The notes: generated by a model not told the origin, from the letters alone. Counted from the stretch's first letter, positions 33,948-42,340 are shown. The stretch: DNA of 64,000 bases from Betaproteobacteria bacterium HGW-Betaproteobacteria-3 (GCA_002842205.1 PHCI01000001.1:124001-188000), one strand, 5' to 3'. Numbers and translations: made by a program.

Positions 33948-35129
33948 ATGCAATACACCCACGAACACCTTGAAATCCAGAAAACCCTCAAGCGCTACAT
34001 CGACGAACACATCAACCCCCATGTGGACGAATGGGAGGCGGCCGAGATCTTTCCGGCGCACGAGGTGTTCAAGGGGCTGGGCCGGCTCGGGCTGCTGGGC
34101 CTGACCAAGCCCGAAGAATACGGTGGCGCGGGGCTGGACTATTCGTATTCCATGGCCATGGCCGAGGCGCTGGGCCACATCGAATGCGGCGGTGTGCCCA
34201 TGGCCATCGGCGTACAGACCGACATGGCCACCCCCGCCCTGGCGCGCTTTGGCAGTGATGAACTGAAACGCCAGTTTCTCGCGCCGGCCATTGCGGGCGA
34301 CATGGTGGGCTGCATCGGCGTGAGCGAGCCCGCCGCCGGCAGCGACGTGGCCGGCATCAAGAGTGTGGCGCGCAAGGACGGCGACGACTATGTGATCACC
34401 GGGCAGAAGATGTGGATCACCAACAGCCTGCAGGCCGACTGGATGTGCATGCTGGTCAACACGGGCGAAGGCCCGGCCCACAAGAACAAGAGTCTGGTCA
34501 TGGTGCCGATGCGCGAAGGGCGCGGCGGCAAGCTCACCAAGGGGATCGAGGTGGCGCAGAAGATCCGCAAGATCGGCATGAACTCGTCGGACACCGGCCT
34601 CATCTACTTTGACGAGGTGCGCGTGCCGCAGCGCAACCGCATCGGCGCCGAAGGCCAGGGCTTCATCTACCAGATGCAGCAGTTCCAGGAAGAGCGCCTG
34701 TGGGCCGCGGCCAGCTGCCTGCAAAGCCTCACCCACTGCATCCAGTGGACCATCGAATGGGCGCAGGAGCGCAAGCTGTTTGGCAGCACGCTGGCCGACC
34801 AGCAGTGGGTGCAGTTCAAGCTGGCCGAAGCCAAGACCGAGGTGGAGAGCCTGCGCGCGCTGACCTACCGCGCGTGCGAGCTGTATGTGAAGGGCGACGA
34901 CGTGCTGGAGCTGGCGTCAATGGCCAAGCTCAAGGCGGGGCGGCTGAACCGCATCGTGCCCGACACCTGCCTGCAGTTCTGGGGCGGCATGGGCTTCACG
35001 CTGGAGAACAAGGTGTCGCGCATGTACCGCGACGGGCGCCTCGCGTCGATCGGCGGCGGGGCCGACGAAGTGATGCTGGGCATATTGGCCAAGACGATGG
35101 GCATCGCCAAAAGACCCCGGGTGGCGTGA
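33948..35129 (+). CDS. Acyl-CoA dehydrogenase (AtuD/citronellyl-CoA dehydrogenase-like)
   Basis: A 393-residue flavoprotein. ACAD marks are CIGVSEPAAGSDVAGIKSVA (about 122-141), YVITGQKMWITNSLQADWMC, IRKIGMNSSDTGLIYFDEVR and the C-terminal QFWGGMGFTLENKVSRMYRD plus SIGGGADEVMLGILAKTMGI. It lies between the two carboxylase subunits, as in terpene-utilisation operons, and probably produces the 2-enoyl-CoA substrate of the carboxylase. The exact acyl chain is not determined. Confidence 0.92.
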   Translation: MQYTHEHLEIQKTLKRYIDEHINPHVDEWEAAEIFPAHEVFKGLGRLGLLGLTKPEEYGGAGLDYSYSMAMAEALGHIECGGVPMAIGVQTDMATPALARFGSDELKRQFLAPAIAGDMVGCIGVSEPAAGSDVAGIKSVARKDGDDYVITGQKMWITNSLQADWMCMLVNTGEGPAHKNKSLVMVPMREGRGGKLTKGIEVAQKIRKIGMNSSDTGLIYFDEVRVPQRNRIGAEGQGFIYQMQQFQEERLWAAASCLQSLTHCIQWTIEWAQERKLFGSTLADQQWVQFKLAEAKTEVESLRALTYRACELYVKGDDVLELASMAKLKAGRLNRIVPDTCLQFWGGMGFTLENKVSRMYRDGRLASIGGGADEVMLGILAKTMGIAKRPRVA

Positions 35130-35168
35130 GCGGGCCGCCCGACCCCCTGCCAGACGAATGCACCTCAC

Positions 35169-37199
35169 GTGAAAAAGCTCCTCATCGCCAACCGCAGCGA
35201 GATCGCTCGGCGCATCATCCGCACGGCCCACGCCATGGGCATCCACACCGTGGCCGTGTATTCCGACACCGATGCCGACGCACTGTACGTGGCAGAGGCA
35301 ACCCAGGCCGTTGCCCTGGGCGGCAACGCGTCGTCTGACACCTACCTGCGCATCGACAAGCTGCTGGCCGCCGCGGCGGCCACCGGGGCCGACGCCGTGC
35401 ACCCGGGCTATGGCTTCCTGAGCGAGAACGCCGACTTTGCCCAGGCGGTGCTCGACGCCGGGCTGATCTGGGTCGGCCCGCCGCCCGGGGCCATCCGCCA
35501 GCTGGGCAGCAAAAGCGCCGCCAAGGCCCTGGCGCAGACGCGCGGCGTGCCCTGCCTGCCGGGTTACTTCGGCGCCGACCAGTCCGGCGCGCGACTGGTG
35601 GCCGAGGCGCAGCGCATCGGCTTGCCCCTCATGGTCAAGGCGGTGGCGGGCGGTGGCGGGCGCGGCATGCGGCTGGTGAGCGACATGGCGCAATTCGACG
35701 CCGCGGTGCACAGCGCGCGCAGCGAAGCGCAGGCCGCGTTTGGCTCGGGCGAACTGCTGCTGGAGCGCGCCTTGCTGAATCCGCGCCATGTGGAGGTGCA
35801 AATCTTTGCCGACACGCACGGCCATTGCATCCACCTGGGCGAACGCGATTGCTCGGTGCAGCGGCGGCACCAGAAGCTCATCGAGGAAACCCCCAGCCCC
35901 GCGGTGGACGACGCGCTGCGGGCACGCATGGGGCGTTGCGCGGTCGAGCTGGCGCAGGCCGCGGGCTATGTGGGCGCGGGCACCGTGGAGTTTTTGCTCG
36001 ATCGCAACGACGAAGCCAACGTCGCCGGGGCGCCCCCAGGAGCGACAGCGCACCCGCAAGGCAGCACGGTGCACGCAACGACCGGCGCGGGGGCTTTCTA
36101 CCTGATGGAAATGAACACCCGGCTGCAGGTGGAGCACCCGGTGACCGAGGCCGTCACGGGGCTGGACCTGGTCGAATGGCAACTGCGCGTGGCGCGCGGC
36201 GAGCCGCTGCCGCTGGCGCAGGAGCAGGTTCGCTTCAACGGCCATGCGATCGAGGTGCGCCTGTGCGCCGAAGACGAAGACTTCAACCCGCACACCGGCA
36301 CGGTGCAGCGCTTGCAGGTGCCGCACGGCGTGCGGTTTGACCACGCGCTGCGGGAGGGCCTGGCCGTGCCGCCGTATTACGACGCCATGCTGGGCAAGCT
36401 GGTGGCCCATGCGCCAACGCGCGCCGAGGCCATCGAGCAGCTCGCGGGTGCGCTGGACGGCACGCAGGTGCTGGGGCTGCCCACCAACCGGGCCTTTCTG
36501 GCGGCCTGCCTGCGGCACCCGGTGTTTTGTGCGGGCGATGCGCTGATCCCGTTCCTGGCGGTGCACGCAGCGTTCATCCGTCAGTCGCTATTAAATAAAG
36601 AGCAAACTATCACCATTCCATGCGGGATAAGTGCCATTTTCATTGATAATTTCGCATTCGGCACGGTTTTGAACTGCCCTTACCCCCGGCCGGTGCGCCT
36701 GCGCCTGCGGGGCATCACCCACGACTGGCGTTGGAGCGCCGACCGTGCCGACGTTGCCGGCCGCTGGCGGCTGGAGACGCCCTCGCAAACGCATGCCGTG
36801 ACCGTGTCGCGCCAGCCCGACGGTGCGATCGTCGTCACCGTCGATGGCGTGCCAACGGCCGTGCACGGCGTCCGCCGCCCCGACGGCCGCTGGCATGTGC
36901 AGGCCTGCGGGGCCGACCTGCTGGTGGACGACGCGTCTTTCGAACCACCGATGGGCACCGCTGGCAGCACCACCGCCGACGAACTGCGCGCGCCGTTCAA
37001 CGGCAAGGTGCTGGCCGTGCGCGCGGCGGCGGGCGACCGCGTGGCGCGTGGCGCGCCGCTGGTGGTGCTGGAATCGATGAAGCTCGAGCACAGCCTGTGC
37101 GCCGCGCGCGACGGCGTGCTGGCGCAGGTGCGGGTGGCCGTGGGCCAGCAGGTTGCACCCGGGCAGGTGCTGGTTCAACTGCAAGCGGAGGTGTCATGA
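35169..37199 (+). CDS. Acyl-CoA carboxylase alpha subunit: biotin carboxylase with BCCP domain (AtuF/LiuD-like)
   Basis: A 676-residue biotin carboxylase. ATP-grasp motifs include MVKAVAGGGGRGMRLVSDMA (about 157-176), RHVEVQIFADTHGHCIHLGE and EMNTRLQVEHPVTE (about 315). The biotinyl domain ends the protein with VLESMKLEHSLC. Two insertions break the normal sequence. One of about 25 residues lies before FYLMEMNTRL (about 278-305, GAPPGATAHPQGSTVHATTG). A second at about residues 474-497 (LLNKEQTITIPCGISAIF) matches the dispersed repeat. The frame stays open, so the protein may still be active. Confidence 0.9.
   Translation: MKKLLIANRSEIARRIIRTAHAMGIHTVAVYSDTDADALYVAEATQAVALGGNASSDTYLRIDKLLAAAAATGADAVHPGYGFLSENADFAQAVLDAGLIWVGPPPGAIRQLGSKSAAKALAQTRGVPCLPGYFGADQSGARLVAEAQRIGLPLMVKAVAGGGGRGMRLVSDMAQFDAAVHSARSEAQAAFGSGELLLERALLNPRHVEVQIFADTHGHCIHLGERDCSVQRRHQKLIEETPSPAVDDALRARMGRCAVELAQAAGYVGAGTVEFLLDRNDEANVAGAPPGATAHPQGSTVHATTGAGAFYLMEMNTRLQVEHPVTEAVTGLDLVEWQLRVARGEPLPLAQEQVRFNGHAIEVRLCAEDEDFNPHTGTVQRLQVPHGVRFDHALREGLAVPPYYDAMLGKLVAHAPTRAEAIEQLAGALDGTQVLGLPTNRAFLAACLRHPVFCAGDALIPFLAVHAAFIRQSLLNKEQTITIPCGISAIFIDNFAFGTVLNCPYPRPVRLRLRGITHDWRWSADRADVAGRWRLETPSQTHAVTVSRQPDGAIVVTVDGVPTAVHGVRRPDGRWHVQACGADLLVDDASFEPPMGTAGSTTADELRAPFNGKVLAVRAAAGDRVARGAPLVVLESMKLEHSLCAARDGVLAQVRVAVGQQVAPGQVLVQLQAEVS
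36599..36629 (-). repeat. Dispersed repeat copy inside the biotin carboxylase gene
   Basis: AGAGCAAACTATCACCATTC at 36599 matches the reverse-orientation repeat at 7356 (ATAGCAAACTATCGCCATTT). The surrounding AT-rich patch, about 36586-36665, stands out from the GC-rich gene. The insertion keeps the reading frame. Confidence 0.7.
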
Positions 37200-38350
37200 C
37201 GACCGAACTGGCGCACGACATTGCCGCCATGACCGATCTGGCCGAACGCTTTGCCGCCAGGGAAATCACGCCCCACGTCGCCGCCTGGGACGAGGCTGGG
37301 CTCTTCCCGCGCGAGCTCTACCGCAAGGCGGCGCAGGCCGGGCTGCTGGGCCTGGGCTACCCCGAATCGCTGGGCGGCACGCCCGCGCCGTTTGCGTTGC
37401 GCAACGCGGTGTCGATCACGCTGGCCCGCCGCACCGGCAGCGGCGGCCTGCTGGCCAGCCTGTTCTCGCACCACATTGGCCTGCCGCCGGTGCTGGCGCA
37501 TGGCAGCGCGGCTTTGCAACAAGAGGTGATCCCGCCCGTGCTGCGGGGCGAAAAGATCGCGGCGCTGGCCATCACCGAGCCGGGCGGGGGCTCCGACGTG
37601 GCGCGCCTGCGCACCACCGCGCGACGCGAGGGCGATGACTGGGTGATCGACGGCGACAAGACCTTCATCACCTCGGGCATGCGGGCCGACTGGATCACGG
37701 TAGCGGTTCGCACGGGCGAACCGGGCGGCAAAGGTGCAGCGGGCATCTCGATGATCGTCGTGTCGGGCGACGCCCCCGGCCTGCACCGCACCGAACTCCA
37801 GAAAATGGGCTGGTGGTGCTCCGACACCGCCCACCTGCGCTTTGACAAGGTGCGCGTGCCGGCCCACCACCTGCTGGGCGAAGAAGGCGGTGGTTTTCGC
37901 ATCATCATGACCAACTTCAACGGCGAGCGGCTGGCCATGTCGGCGCTGGCGCTGGGTTTTGCGCAGGCCTGTCGGGACGAAGCCCTGGCCTGGGCGCGTG
38001 AGCGCAAGACGTTTGGCGCTGCACTGGTCGAACACCAGGTGATCCGCCACAAACTGGTGGACATGCAGATGCGTATCGCCTCCACCGAGGCGTGGGCGCA
38101 TGCCGTGACGGCGCGCGCCGACGGCGGCGACCAGGGGCCGGACTGGGTAGCCCAGGTCTGCATGCTCAAGAACCACGCCACCCAGACGATGCAGTTCTGC
38201 GCCGACCAGGCCGTCCAGATCCTCGGCGCCATGGGCTTCATGCGCGGCACGGTGAGCGAGCGGGTGTACCGCGAAGTCAAGGTCATGATGATCGGCGGCG
38301 GCGCCGAAGAGATCATGAAGGAACTGGCTGCACGACAATTGGGCCTATGA
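37196..38350 (+). CDS. Second acyl-CoA dehydrogenase of the carboxylase operon
   Basis: A 384-residue ACAD. It carries LAITEPGGGSDVARLRTTAR (about 123-142), WVIDGDKTFITSGMRADWIT, LQKMGWWCSDTAHLRFDKVR, FGAALVEHQVIRHKLVDMQM, and QILGAMGFMRGTVSERVYRE followed by MMIGGGAEEIMKELAARQLG. ATG 37196 overlaps the biotin carboxylase stop (ATGA). Two ACADs in one operon suggest two oxidation steps or two chain types. Confidence 0.92.
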   Translation: MTTELAHDIAAMTDLAERFAAREITPHVAAWDEAGLFPRELYRKAAQAGLLGLGYPESLGGTPAPFALRNAVSITLARRTGSGGLLASLFSHHIGLPPVLAHGSAALQQEVIPPVLRGEKIAALAITEPGGGSDVARLRTTARREGDDWVIDGDKTFITSGMRADWITVAVRTGEPGGKGAAGISMIVVSGDAPGLHRTELQKMGWWCSDTAHLRFDKVRVPAHHLLGEEGGGFRIIMTNFNGERLAMSALALGFAQACRDEALAWARERKTFGAALVEHQVIRHKLVDMQMRIASTEAWAHAVTARADGGDQGPDWVAQVCMLKNHATQTMQFCADQAVQILGAMGFMRGTVSERVYREVKVMMIGGGAEEIMKELAARQLGL

Positions 38351-38829
38351 CCAAAAAAATCTCGCCAGCGCATGAATTCGAACCCGAGTTCGTCACCGAA
38401 CTCAAGGCGATTTTTGAGGAAAAGATCGTGTTCAACCAGGTGCTGGGCCTGAAGGTGACCGGCCTCTGGCCGACCCGTGTGACCGGCCGTATCGACATGC
38501 GGCGTGAACTGATCGGCAGTTACAGCCACAACCGCATCCACGGCGGCGTGATCAGCGCCGGGCTGGACGCCATGGGCGGCCTGGCCGTGATGGCGGCCAT
38601 CGGCGCGCGCCACATGGACGAGCCGCCCGCGCAGCGCCTGCAGCGCTTTGGCAAGCTGGGCACCATCGATCTGCGCATCGACTACCTGCGCCCTGGCATC
38701 AGCGAGTACTTCGAGTTGCGGGCCGAGGTGCTGCGCCTGGGCTCGCGCGTGGCCAGCACCCGCATGGAGTTTCTGGGAGCCGACGGCAAGCTGTTCTCGG
38801 TCGGGTCGGGCGCCTACATCGTTTCCTGA
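38347..38829 (+). CDS. Hotdog-fold thioesterase (YigI/PaaI-like)
   Basis: A 160-residue single hotdog domain. It has GRIDMRRELIGSYSHNRIHGG (around residue 60), GLDAMGGLAVMAAIGARHMD, RFGKLGTIDLRIDYLRPGIS and SRVASTRMEFLGADGKLFSV. HNRIHGG is the catalytic/ligand loop of this family. ATG 38347 overlaps the dehydrogenase stop by four bases. It probably hydrolyses a dead-end or product acyl-CoA of the pathway. Confidence 0.86.
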   Translation: MTKKISPAHEFEPEFVTELKAIFEEKIVFNQVLGLKVTGLWPTRVTGRIDMRRELIGSYSHNRIHGGVISAGLDAMGGLAVMAAIGARHMDEPPAQRLQRFGKLGTIDLRIDYLRPGISEYFELRAEVLRLGSRVASTRMEFLGADGKLFSVGSGAYIVS

Positions 38830-38847
38830 TCGGGCCTCTGGAAAACC

Positions 38848-38875
38848 TCGACAACGCCGGTGCTGACGCTATAGT
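38848..38875 (+). promoter_or_regulatory. Candidate sigma70 promoter of the phasin-like gene
   Basis: TCGACA (38848-38853) and TATAGT (38870-38875) are separated by 16 bp, 33 bp upstream of the ATG. A good ribosome site (AAGGAG, 38898-38903) follows. Motif-based only. Confidence 0.5.
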
Positions 38876-38908
38876 GTGTGCATCCCACACCCACTTGAAG
38901 GAGCCACC

Positions 38909-39601
38909 ATGCCTAAGCTCGGTTTTGACCAGGACGCCCTGATCGGGCAATTCGCCGATGCGTCGGCCCGGCAGGGCGAGGCGCTGCGCAAGGCGGTGCA
39001 GGAGGCCACGCTCAAGGCCCTGCAGGGGCGCGAGCTGACGCTCAAGAACATCAAGGCCGCCGTCCAGCAGGTGACCGAGGCCGCGGCCACGGGGGCCAGC
39101 AAGAATCCGCTGGGCGCCGACCAGATGGCGCCATTGCTCAACAAGGCCATTGCCGGGCTGGACGGCGCGCTGTTGCAGGCGGTCGAGGCCAACCGCACGG
39201 CGCTGCAGCAGATGGTGGACCAGGGCGCCAACCTGCGCGAAACCCAGCTCAAGAAAGCGCTGTCAGAGATGGAGAAGATGGAAGACGCGTTCTTCAGCAC
39301 CGTGCGCAAGGCCGTGGCCGACGGGGCCGGCCCCCTGCAGGGTGCCTGGGGCCAGGCGCTCGACAAGTTCCAGATCAAGGGCGGTGGCGCGGGCGAGCAG
39401 GCCACCCAAGCCGTGGCCGACCTGACCGACCGCGCCCAGGAAGCACTGCGCGACGGCCGCGCCATGGGCCTGAAAGTGGCGCAAGCCATGCTGGACAGCT
39501 ATGCCGCGGTGGCCGGTGGCGTGCTGATGGGCATGGTGCAGGGGCTGCAGTCGGGCGGCGCTGCCGATGCACCTGCGACGAAGACTGCGCGGCGCAGGTG
39601 A
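38909..39601 (+). CDS. Helical phasin-like hypothetical protein
   Basis: A 230-residue protein I cannot assign to a named family with certainty. It is almost wholly alpha-helical by composition, rich in Ala, Gln and Lys with heptad-like spacing (for example KKALSEMEKMEDAFFSTVRK, about 112-131). It resembles phasins or poly-Ala helical proteins such as DUF6781-type hypotheticals. It is monocistronic with its own promoter and ribosome site. PHA-granule association would fit a PHA-producing betaproteobacterium but is only inference. Confidence 0.6.
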   Translation: MPKLGFDQDALIGQFADASARQGEALRKAVQEATLKALQGRELTLKNIKAAVQQVTEAAATGASKNPLGADQMAPLLNKAIAGLDGALLQAVEANRTALQQMVDQGANLRETQLKKALSEMEKMEDAFFSTVRKAVADGAGPLQGAWGQALDKFQIKGGGAGEQATQAVADLTDRAQEALRDGRAMGLKVAQAMLDSYAAVAGGVLMGMVQGLQSGGAADAPATKTARRR

Positions 39602-40085
39602 GCCTTTGGGCGGGGGCTGCGGGTGGGTTTTGCCACGCGGCGGGGCAAACTCGCAAGGCCGGATTTCGACGCCCCTCGACAGACAACTTTTGATGAGTCG
39701 TCGTCAACAACGCAGCGAAAGTCGATATTGGCAGAAAGCCGCTGAAAGTCGGCAATTGGCCTGTTCCAGCCGCGGACCACCGGCTGCTTCAGGCTGAATG
39801 GAGCCGCTGGGTGCATCGTCTCGAAAGGTCGAAGCGCCCATCACCTGCCGTTCTATGGCCTCCGCCCGGACGGCAGCTGTACCACCAAGACCGTGCGCCC
39901 AACAAGCTGCCGCCCCTGGGCGCTACCCCCCTTGATGGGAGGCGACCTGCGATTACGATGGCTAGATCTCTCCAATTGGCCATTTCTGGTCTGTCGCGAA
40001 TGGCCGCTCGCTGCTTGATGCCCGACGCATGCGTGTAGGCTTGGGTGCGAAAATCAGGCTCAACCACAAGTAACAAGGAGCGAGG
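39602..40085. other. 484-bp gap at the left edge of the accessory island
   Basis: I see no convincing gene. The sequence drops in GC from about 39650 and holds an imperfect duplication GAAAGTCG(A/G) (39717 and 39749 region). It ends in a strong ribosome site (CAAGGAGCGAGG) for the DUF262 gene. It probably contains the island junction and the DUF262 promoter. Confidence 0.5.
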
Positions 40086-41174
40086 ATGCAGATTACGGAT
40101 GAGCAAAAGCAGGATGCCGCGACTTTCCAAGATGGGGACACTGAGCAGCCCATCCCACCACCCGACATCGTTGCTTATAACGAACTGCGCTCCTGTGCTG
40201 ACCTAGTGCGAATGCACTCGTCTGGCAAGCTCGAGCTTCAACCCGACTTCCAGCGCGATGTCGTGTGGAAGCAAGACGATCAGTCACGCTTCATCGACTC
40301 TCTGGTCAAGCAGCTGCCGATCCCGTCGATGTGCTTTAGTCTGGACTACAAGACCCAGCGGTGGAAAGTTATTGATGGTCTCCAGCGCATGAGCTCCATC
40401 GTGAAATTCCTGGCCCCAACGGAATGGCGCCTGAGTAACTTGCCGGACATCCACCCGTCACTACGGAGTAAGCGAAACTCCGACCTTCGCCAGGGCACTG
40501 ATGAGCAAAAACGGCTGTACACGCGCGTCGAAGATGTCTCGATCCCCGTAACCGTGATCCGATGCGACTACACGCAACGATCACATATGTTGTACTTGTT
40601 CACGATCTTCCATCGTTTGAACTCTGGCGGTGTGCGCCTGACGAACCAGGAAATCCGGAACTGCATCTATTCGGGCACCTTCAACGACCAGATTAAGACG
40701 TTCGACCATGAAGATCTTAGCTGGAAGCACGTTAAGAAGCGGGTCTGGGGCTCTATGGATCGATTTCGGTCCGTAGAGGTGTTGCTGCGGGTGCTTGCGT
40801 TCGGTGACCGCCGCGCCGACTACGATGGCAACTTAGCCAAATTCCTCAACAGCTACATGCACGACAAGACTGCGACACCAGGAGGATGGGACGATCTCCC
40901 GGCCGTTCTAGCCTTGGTCGCACAGAAAGCAAAGATCGTCTTAGGCTCAGTGGCTCAGAAGAAGCTGCCCTTGCTAGTTATGGAGGCATTATTGGTCGCG
41001 TTGTATAGCCATCGTGAGAGCCTGCCAGGCCGGGCCGACGCTGACCTCATTGCCGCATATGAAGGCATGCTCGGTCGGCCAAGTTTTGCCGAAGGGGCTC
41101 GATACGCCGTGTCGAGCGTAGCGAACGTGACTCAACGCTTAGATGCTGCGGTTGAGGCATTCGCACCCCAATAA
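40086..41174 (+). CDS. DUF262 (GmrS/ParB-like) protein, putative defence NTPase/nuclease
   Basis: A 362-residue DUF262 protein. It has the family entry motif LQPDFQRDVVW (residues 51-61), followed by the characteristic VIDGLQRMSS (DGLQR at 97-101). It lacks the DUF1524 HNH domain that single-chain GmrSD or SspE proteins carry. In GmrSD-type systems DUF262 binds nucleotide or modified DNA and controls a nuclease. Here a HEPN protein is encoded immediately downstream with overlapping stop and start (TAATG). Codon use is lower-GC than the neighbours, suggesting transfer. Function is inferred from domain logic. Confidence 0.85.
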   Translation: MQITDEQKQDAATFQDGDTEQPIPPPDIVAYNELRSCADLVRMHSSGKLELQPDFQRDVVWKQDDQSRFIDSLVKQLPIPSMCFSLDYKTQRWKVIDGLQRMSSIVKFLAPTEWRLSNLPDIHPSLRSKRNSDLRQGTDEQKRLYTRVEDVSIPVTVIRCDYTQRSHMLYLFTIFHRLNSGGVRLTNQEIRNCIYSGTFNDQIKTFDHEDLSWKHVKKRVWGSMDRFRSVEVLLRVLAFGDRRADYDGNLAKFLNSYMHDKTATPGGWDDLPAVLALVAQKAKIVLGSVAQKKLPLLVMEALLVALYSHRESLPGRADADLIAAYEGMLGRPSFAEGARYAVSSVANVTQRLDAAVEAFAPQ

Positions 41175-41683
41175 TGGTCGCCGCCACACTCCAGACGATC
41201 GACGTCTGGTTCAAAGAACCAGCGACGAGCAATGACAGGCCGATACTCCTTTCGAAGCTAGCGATCCTTGAGCTCTGCGGCTGGCTTGAAGTTGAATTCG
41301 ACCGAATGATTCAGCTTGTTGAGGCGGGATGCTTGGGCGATCGCCCGTGGGTTGAGAAGCACGTCATCAAGAAGACAAGCGGATTTTCGTTCGACAACCA
41401 CTGGAGGCCTATGCTGTGCAAAGTGGTTGGAGAAGTTTTCGCTCGCCGGGTCGATGTAGCCTACCAAGCTGCTCACCCTGGGGAGCTTGACCACCTTACC
41501 AACACCCTCTCGGCGCTCTGGAGTGACCGTTGCAGCTTCGCGCACGCCGACCTGAGCGCAAACGTGGCGAACACGCAATTAACGATTAACGCGCCGAGCT
41601 GGACGATCAGCCAGCACACAACCTTGGTGCAGATGCTTGGACGGTACGAGGCTGTCCTGATGGTTGAAATTGGAAAGATCTGA
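41174..41683 (+). CDS. HEPN-fold putative RNase partner of the DUF262 protein
   Basis: A 169-residue helical protein with a C-terminal R-x4-H motif (LWSDRCSFAHADL: Arg119, His124). This is the catalytic signature of HEPN ribonucleases. Around it lie the helices typical of stand-alone HEPN (LSKLAILELCGWLEVEFDRM; NHWRPMLCKVVGEVFARRVD; LDHLTNTLSALWSDRC). It resembles RiboL-PSP/MAE-type HEPN families, some of which are neighbours of DUF262 genes. ATG 41174 overlaps the upstream TAA by one base, so the pair is co-translated. RNase activity is predicted, not shown. Confidence 0.75.
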   Translation: MVAATLQTIDVWFKEPATSNDRPILLSKLAILELCGWLEVEFDRMIQLVEAGCLGDRPWVEKHVIKKTSGFSFDNHWRPMLCKVVGEVFARRVDVAYQAAHPGELDHLTNTLSALWSDRCSFAHADLSANVANTQLTINAPSWTISQHTTLVQMLGRYEAVLMVEIGKI

Positions 41684-41802
41684 AGCAAGCCGAACGTCTT
41701 CAGCATCCCGAACAGCTGACGCTCAAGCCTTCTGCTGGCCAGAGCCTGAATGACCGCAACGTGGCAAGGAATACGCGCGCGACACTGCATCCTTTTCGTC
41801 GG

Positions 41803-41988
41803 CTATCGCTGCACAGCGGTCATGGACTTGGAGTTCTTTTTGTGCTCACAGATATGGCGCATGATTTTGTCCAGATCCTTGGTGCTGGGGAAGATGCCGC
41901 GCGCGATCACATCTCGCTGGATCTTGGAGAAGCATCTCTCCACCTGGTAGAGCGAGGACAAGTAGGTGGGGCAGGTCAGTGGCACGAC
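41803..41988 (-). pseudogene. IS630-family transposase C-terminal remnant
   Basis: The frame reads PLTCPTYLSSLYQVERCFSK then IQRDVIARGIFPSTKDLDK. This matches the third-acid region of IS630 DDE transposases (usually TPTY-SSWLNQVERWF). The N-terminal catalytic part is missing and no terminal inverted repeats were identified, so this is a decayed insertion sequence. It lies between the HEPN gene and the TA pair, supporting island status. Confidence 0.78.
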
Positions 41989-42021
41989 CGCATCCGATTC
42001 AGGCATCTTGCCATAAGACCA

Positions 42022-42047
42022 TATAAAGACTATATTAAGTCTTTATA
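42022..42047. promoter_or_regulatory. Palindromic operator upstream of the Phd-ParE pair
   Basis: TATAAAGACT (42022-42031) and AGTCTTTATA (42038-42047) form exact 10-bp arms around a 6-bp spacer, 17 bp before the antitoxin ATG. Phd/YefM antitoxins bind such sites to repress their own operon. Confidence 0.75.
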
Positions 42048-42064
42048 AATTCTGAGGCACGGCC

Positions 42065-42340
42065 ATGCGCTACTCATCACAAGTCAAGCCGATCAGCTAT
42101 CTCAAAGCCAACGCTGCCGAGGTTCTGGCGCACCTCGCGGAGCAGCGTGAGCCCATGGTCATCACCCAAAACGGGGAGGCCAAGGCAGTCCTGCAGGATG
42201 TCGCCTCGTTCGAAGAGACGCAACAAACGCTGGCGCTGCTGAAAATCCTCGCGCTAGGCAACCAGGACGTAGCCGCTGGCAAGGTCAAACCCGTGGCGGA
42301 TGTCGTTGCCCGCCTCCGCGCCAGGCGAGCCACAGCCTGA
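42065..42340 (+). CDS. Phd/YefM-type antitoxin
   Basis: A 91-residue antitoxin. The Phd/YefM DNA-binding half is KPISYLKANAAEVLAHLAEQ then EPMVITQNGEAKAVLQDVAS. The C-terminal half with ALLKILALGNQDVAAGKVKP should wrap the toxin. It sits right after a 10-bp-arm palindrome and overlaps the toxin start (TGATG). It is clearly distinct from the other TA antitoxins in the window. Confidence 0.88.
   Translation: MRYSSQVKPISYLKANAAEVLAHLAEQREPMVITQNGEAKAVLQDVASFEETQQTLALLKILALGNQDVAAGKVKPVADVVARLRARRATA

Noticed and set aside
35000-36566. Long minus-strand open frame opposite the biotin carboxylase
   Set aside because: Shadow of the ATP-grasp gene with no domain or ribosome site.
39499-40038. Small open frames between the phasin-like gene and the DUF262 gene
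   Set aside because: Composition and start sites are not gene-like and no homologue is recognised; treated as island junction sequence.
41803-42020. Complete IS630 element
   Set aside because: No N-terminal transposase, no terminal inverted repeats and no TA duplication were seen; only a C-terminal fragment remains.
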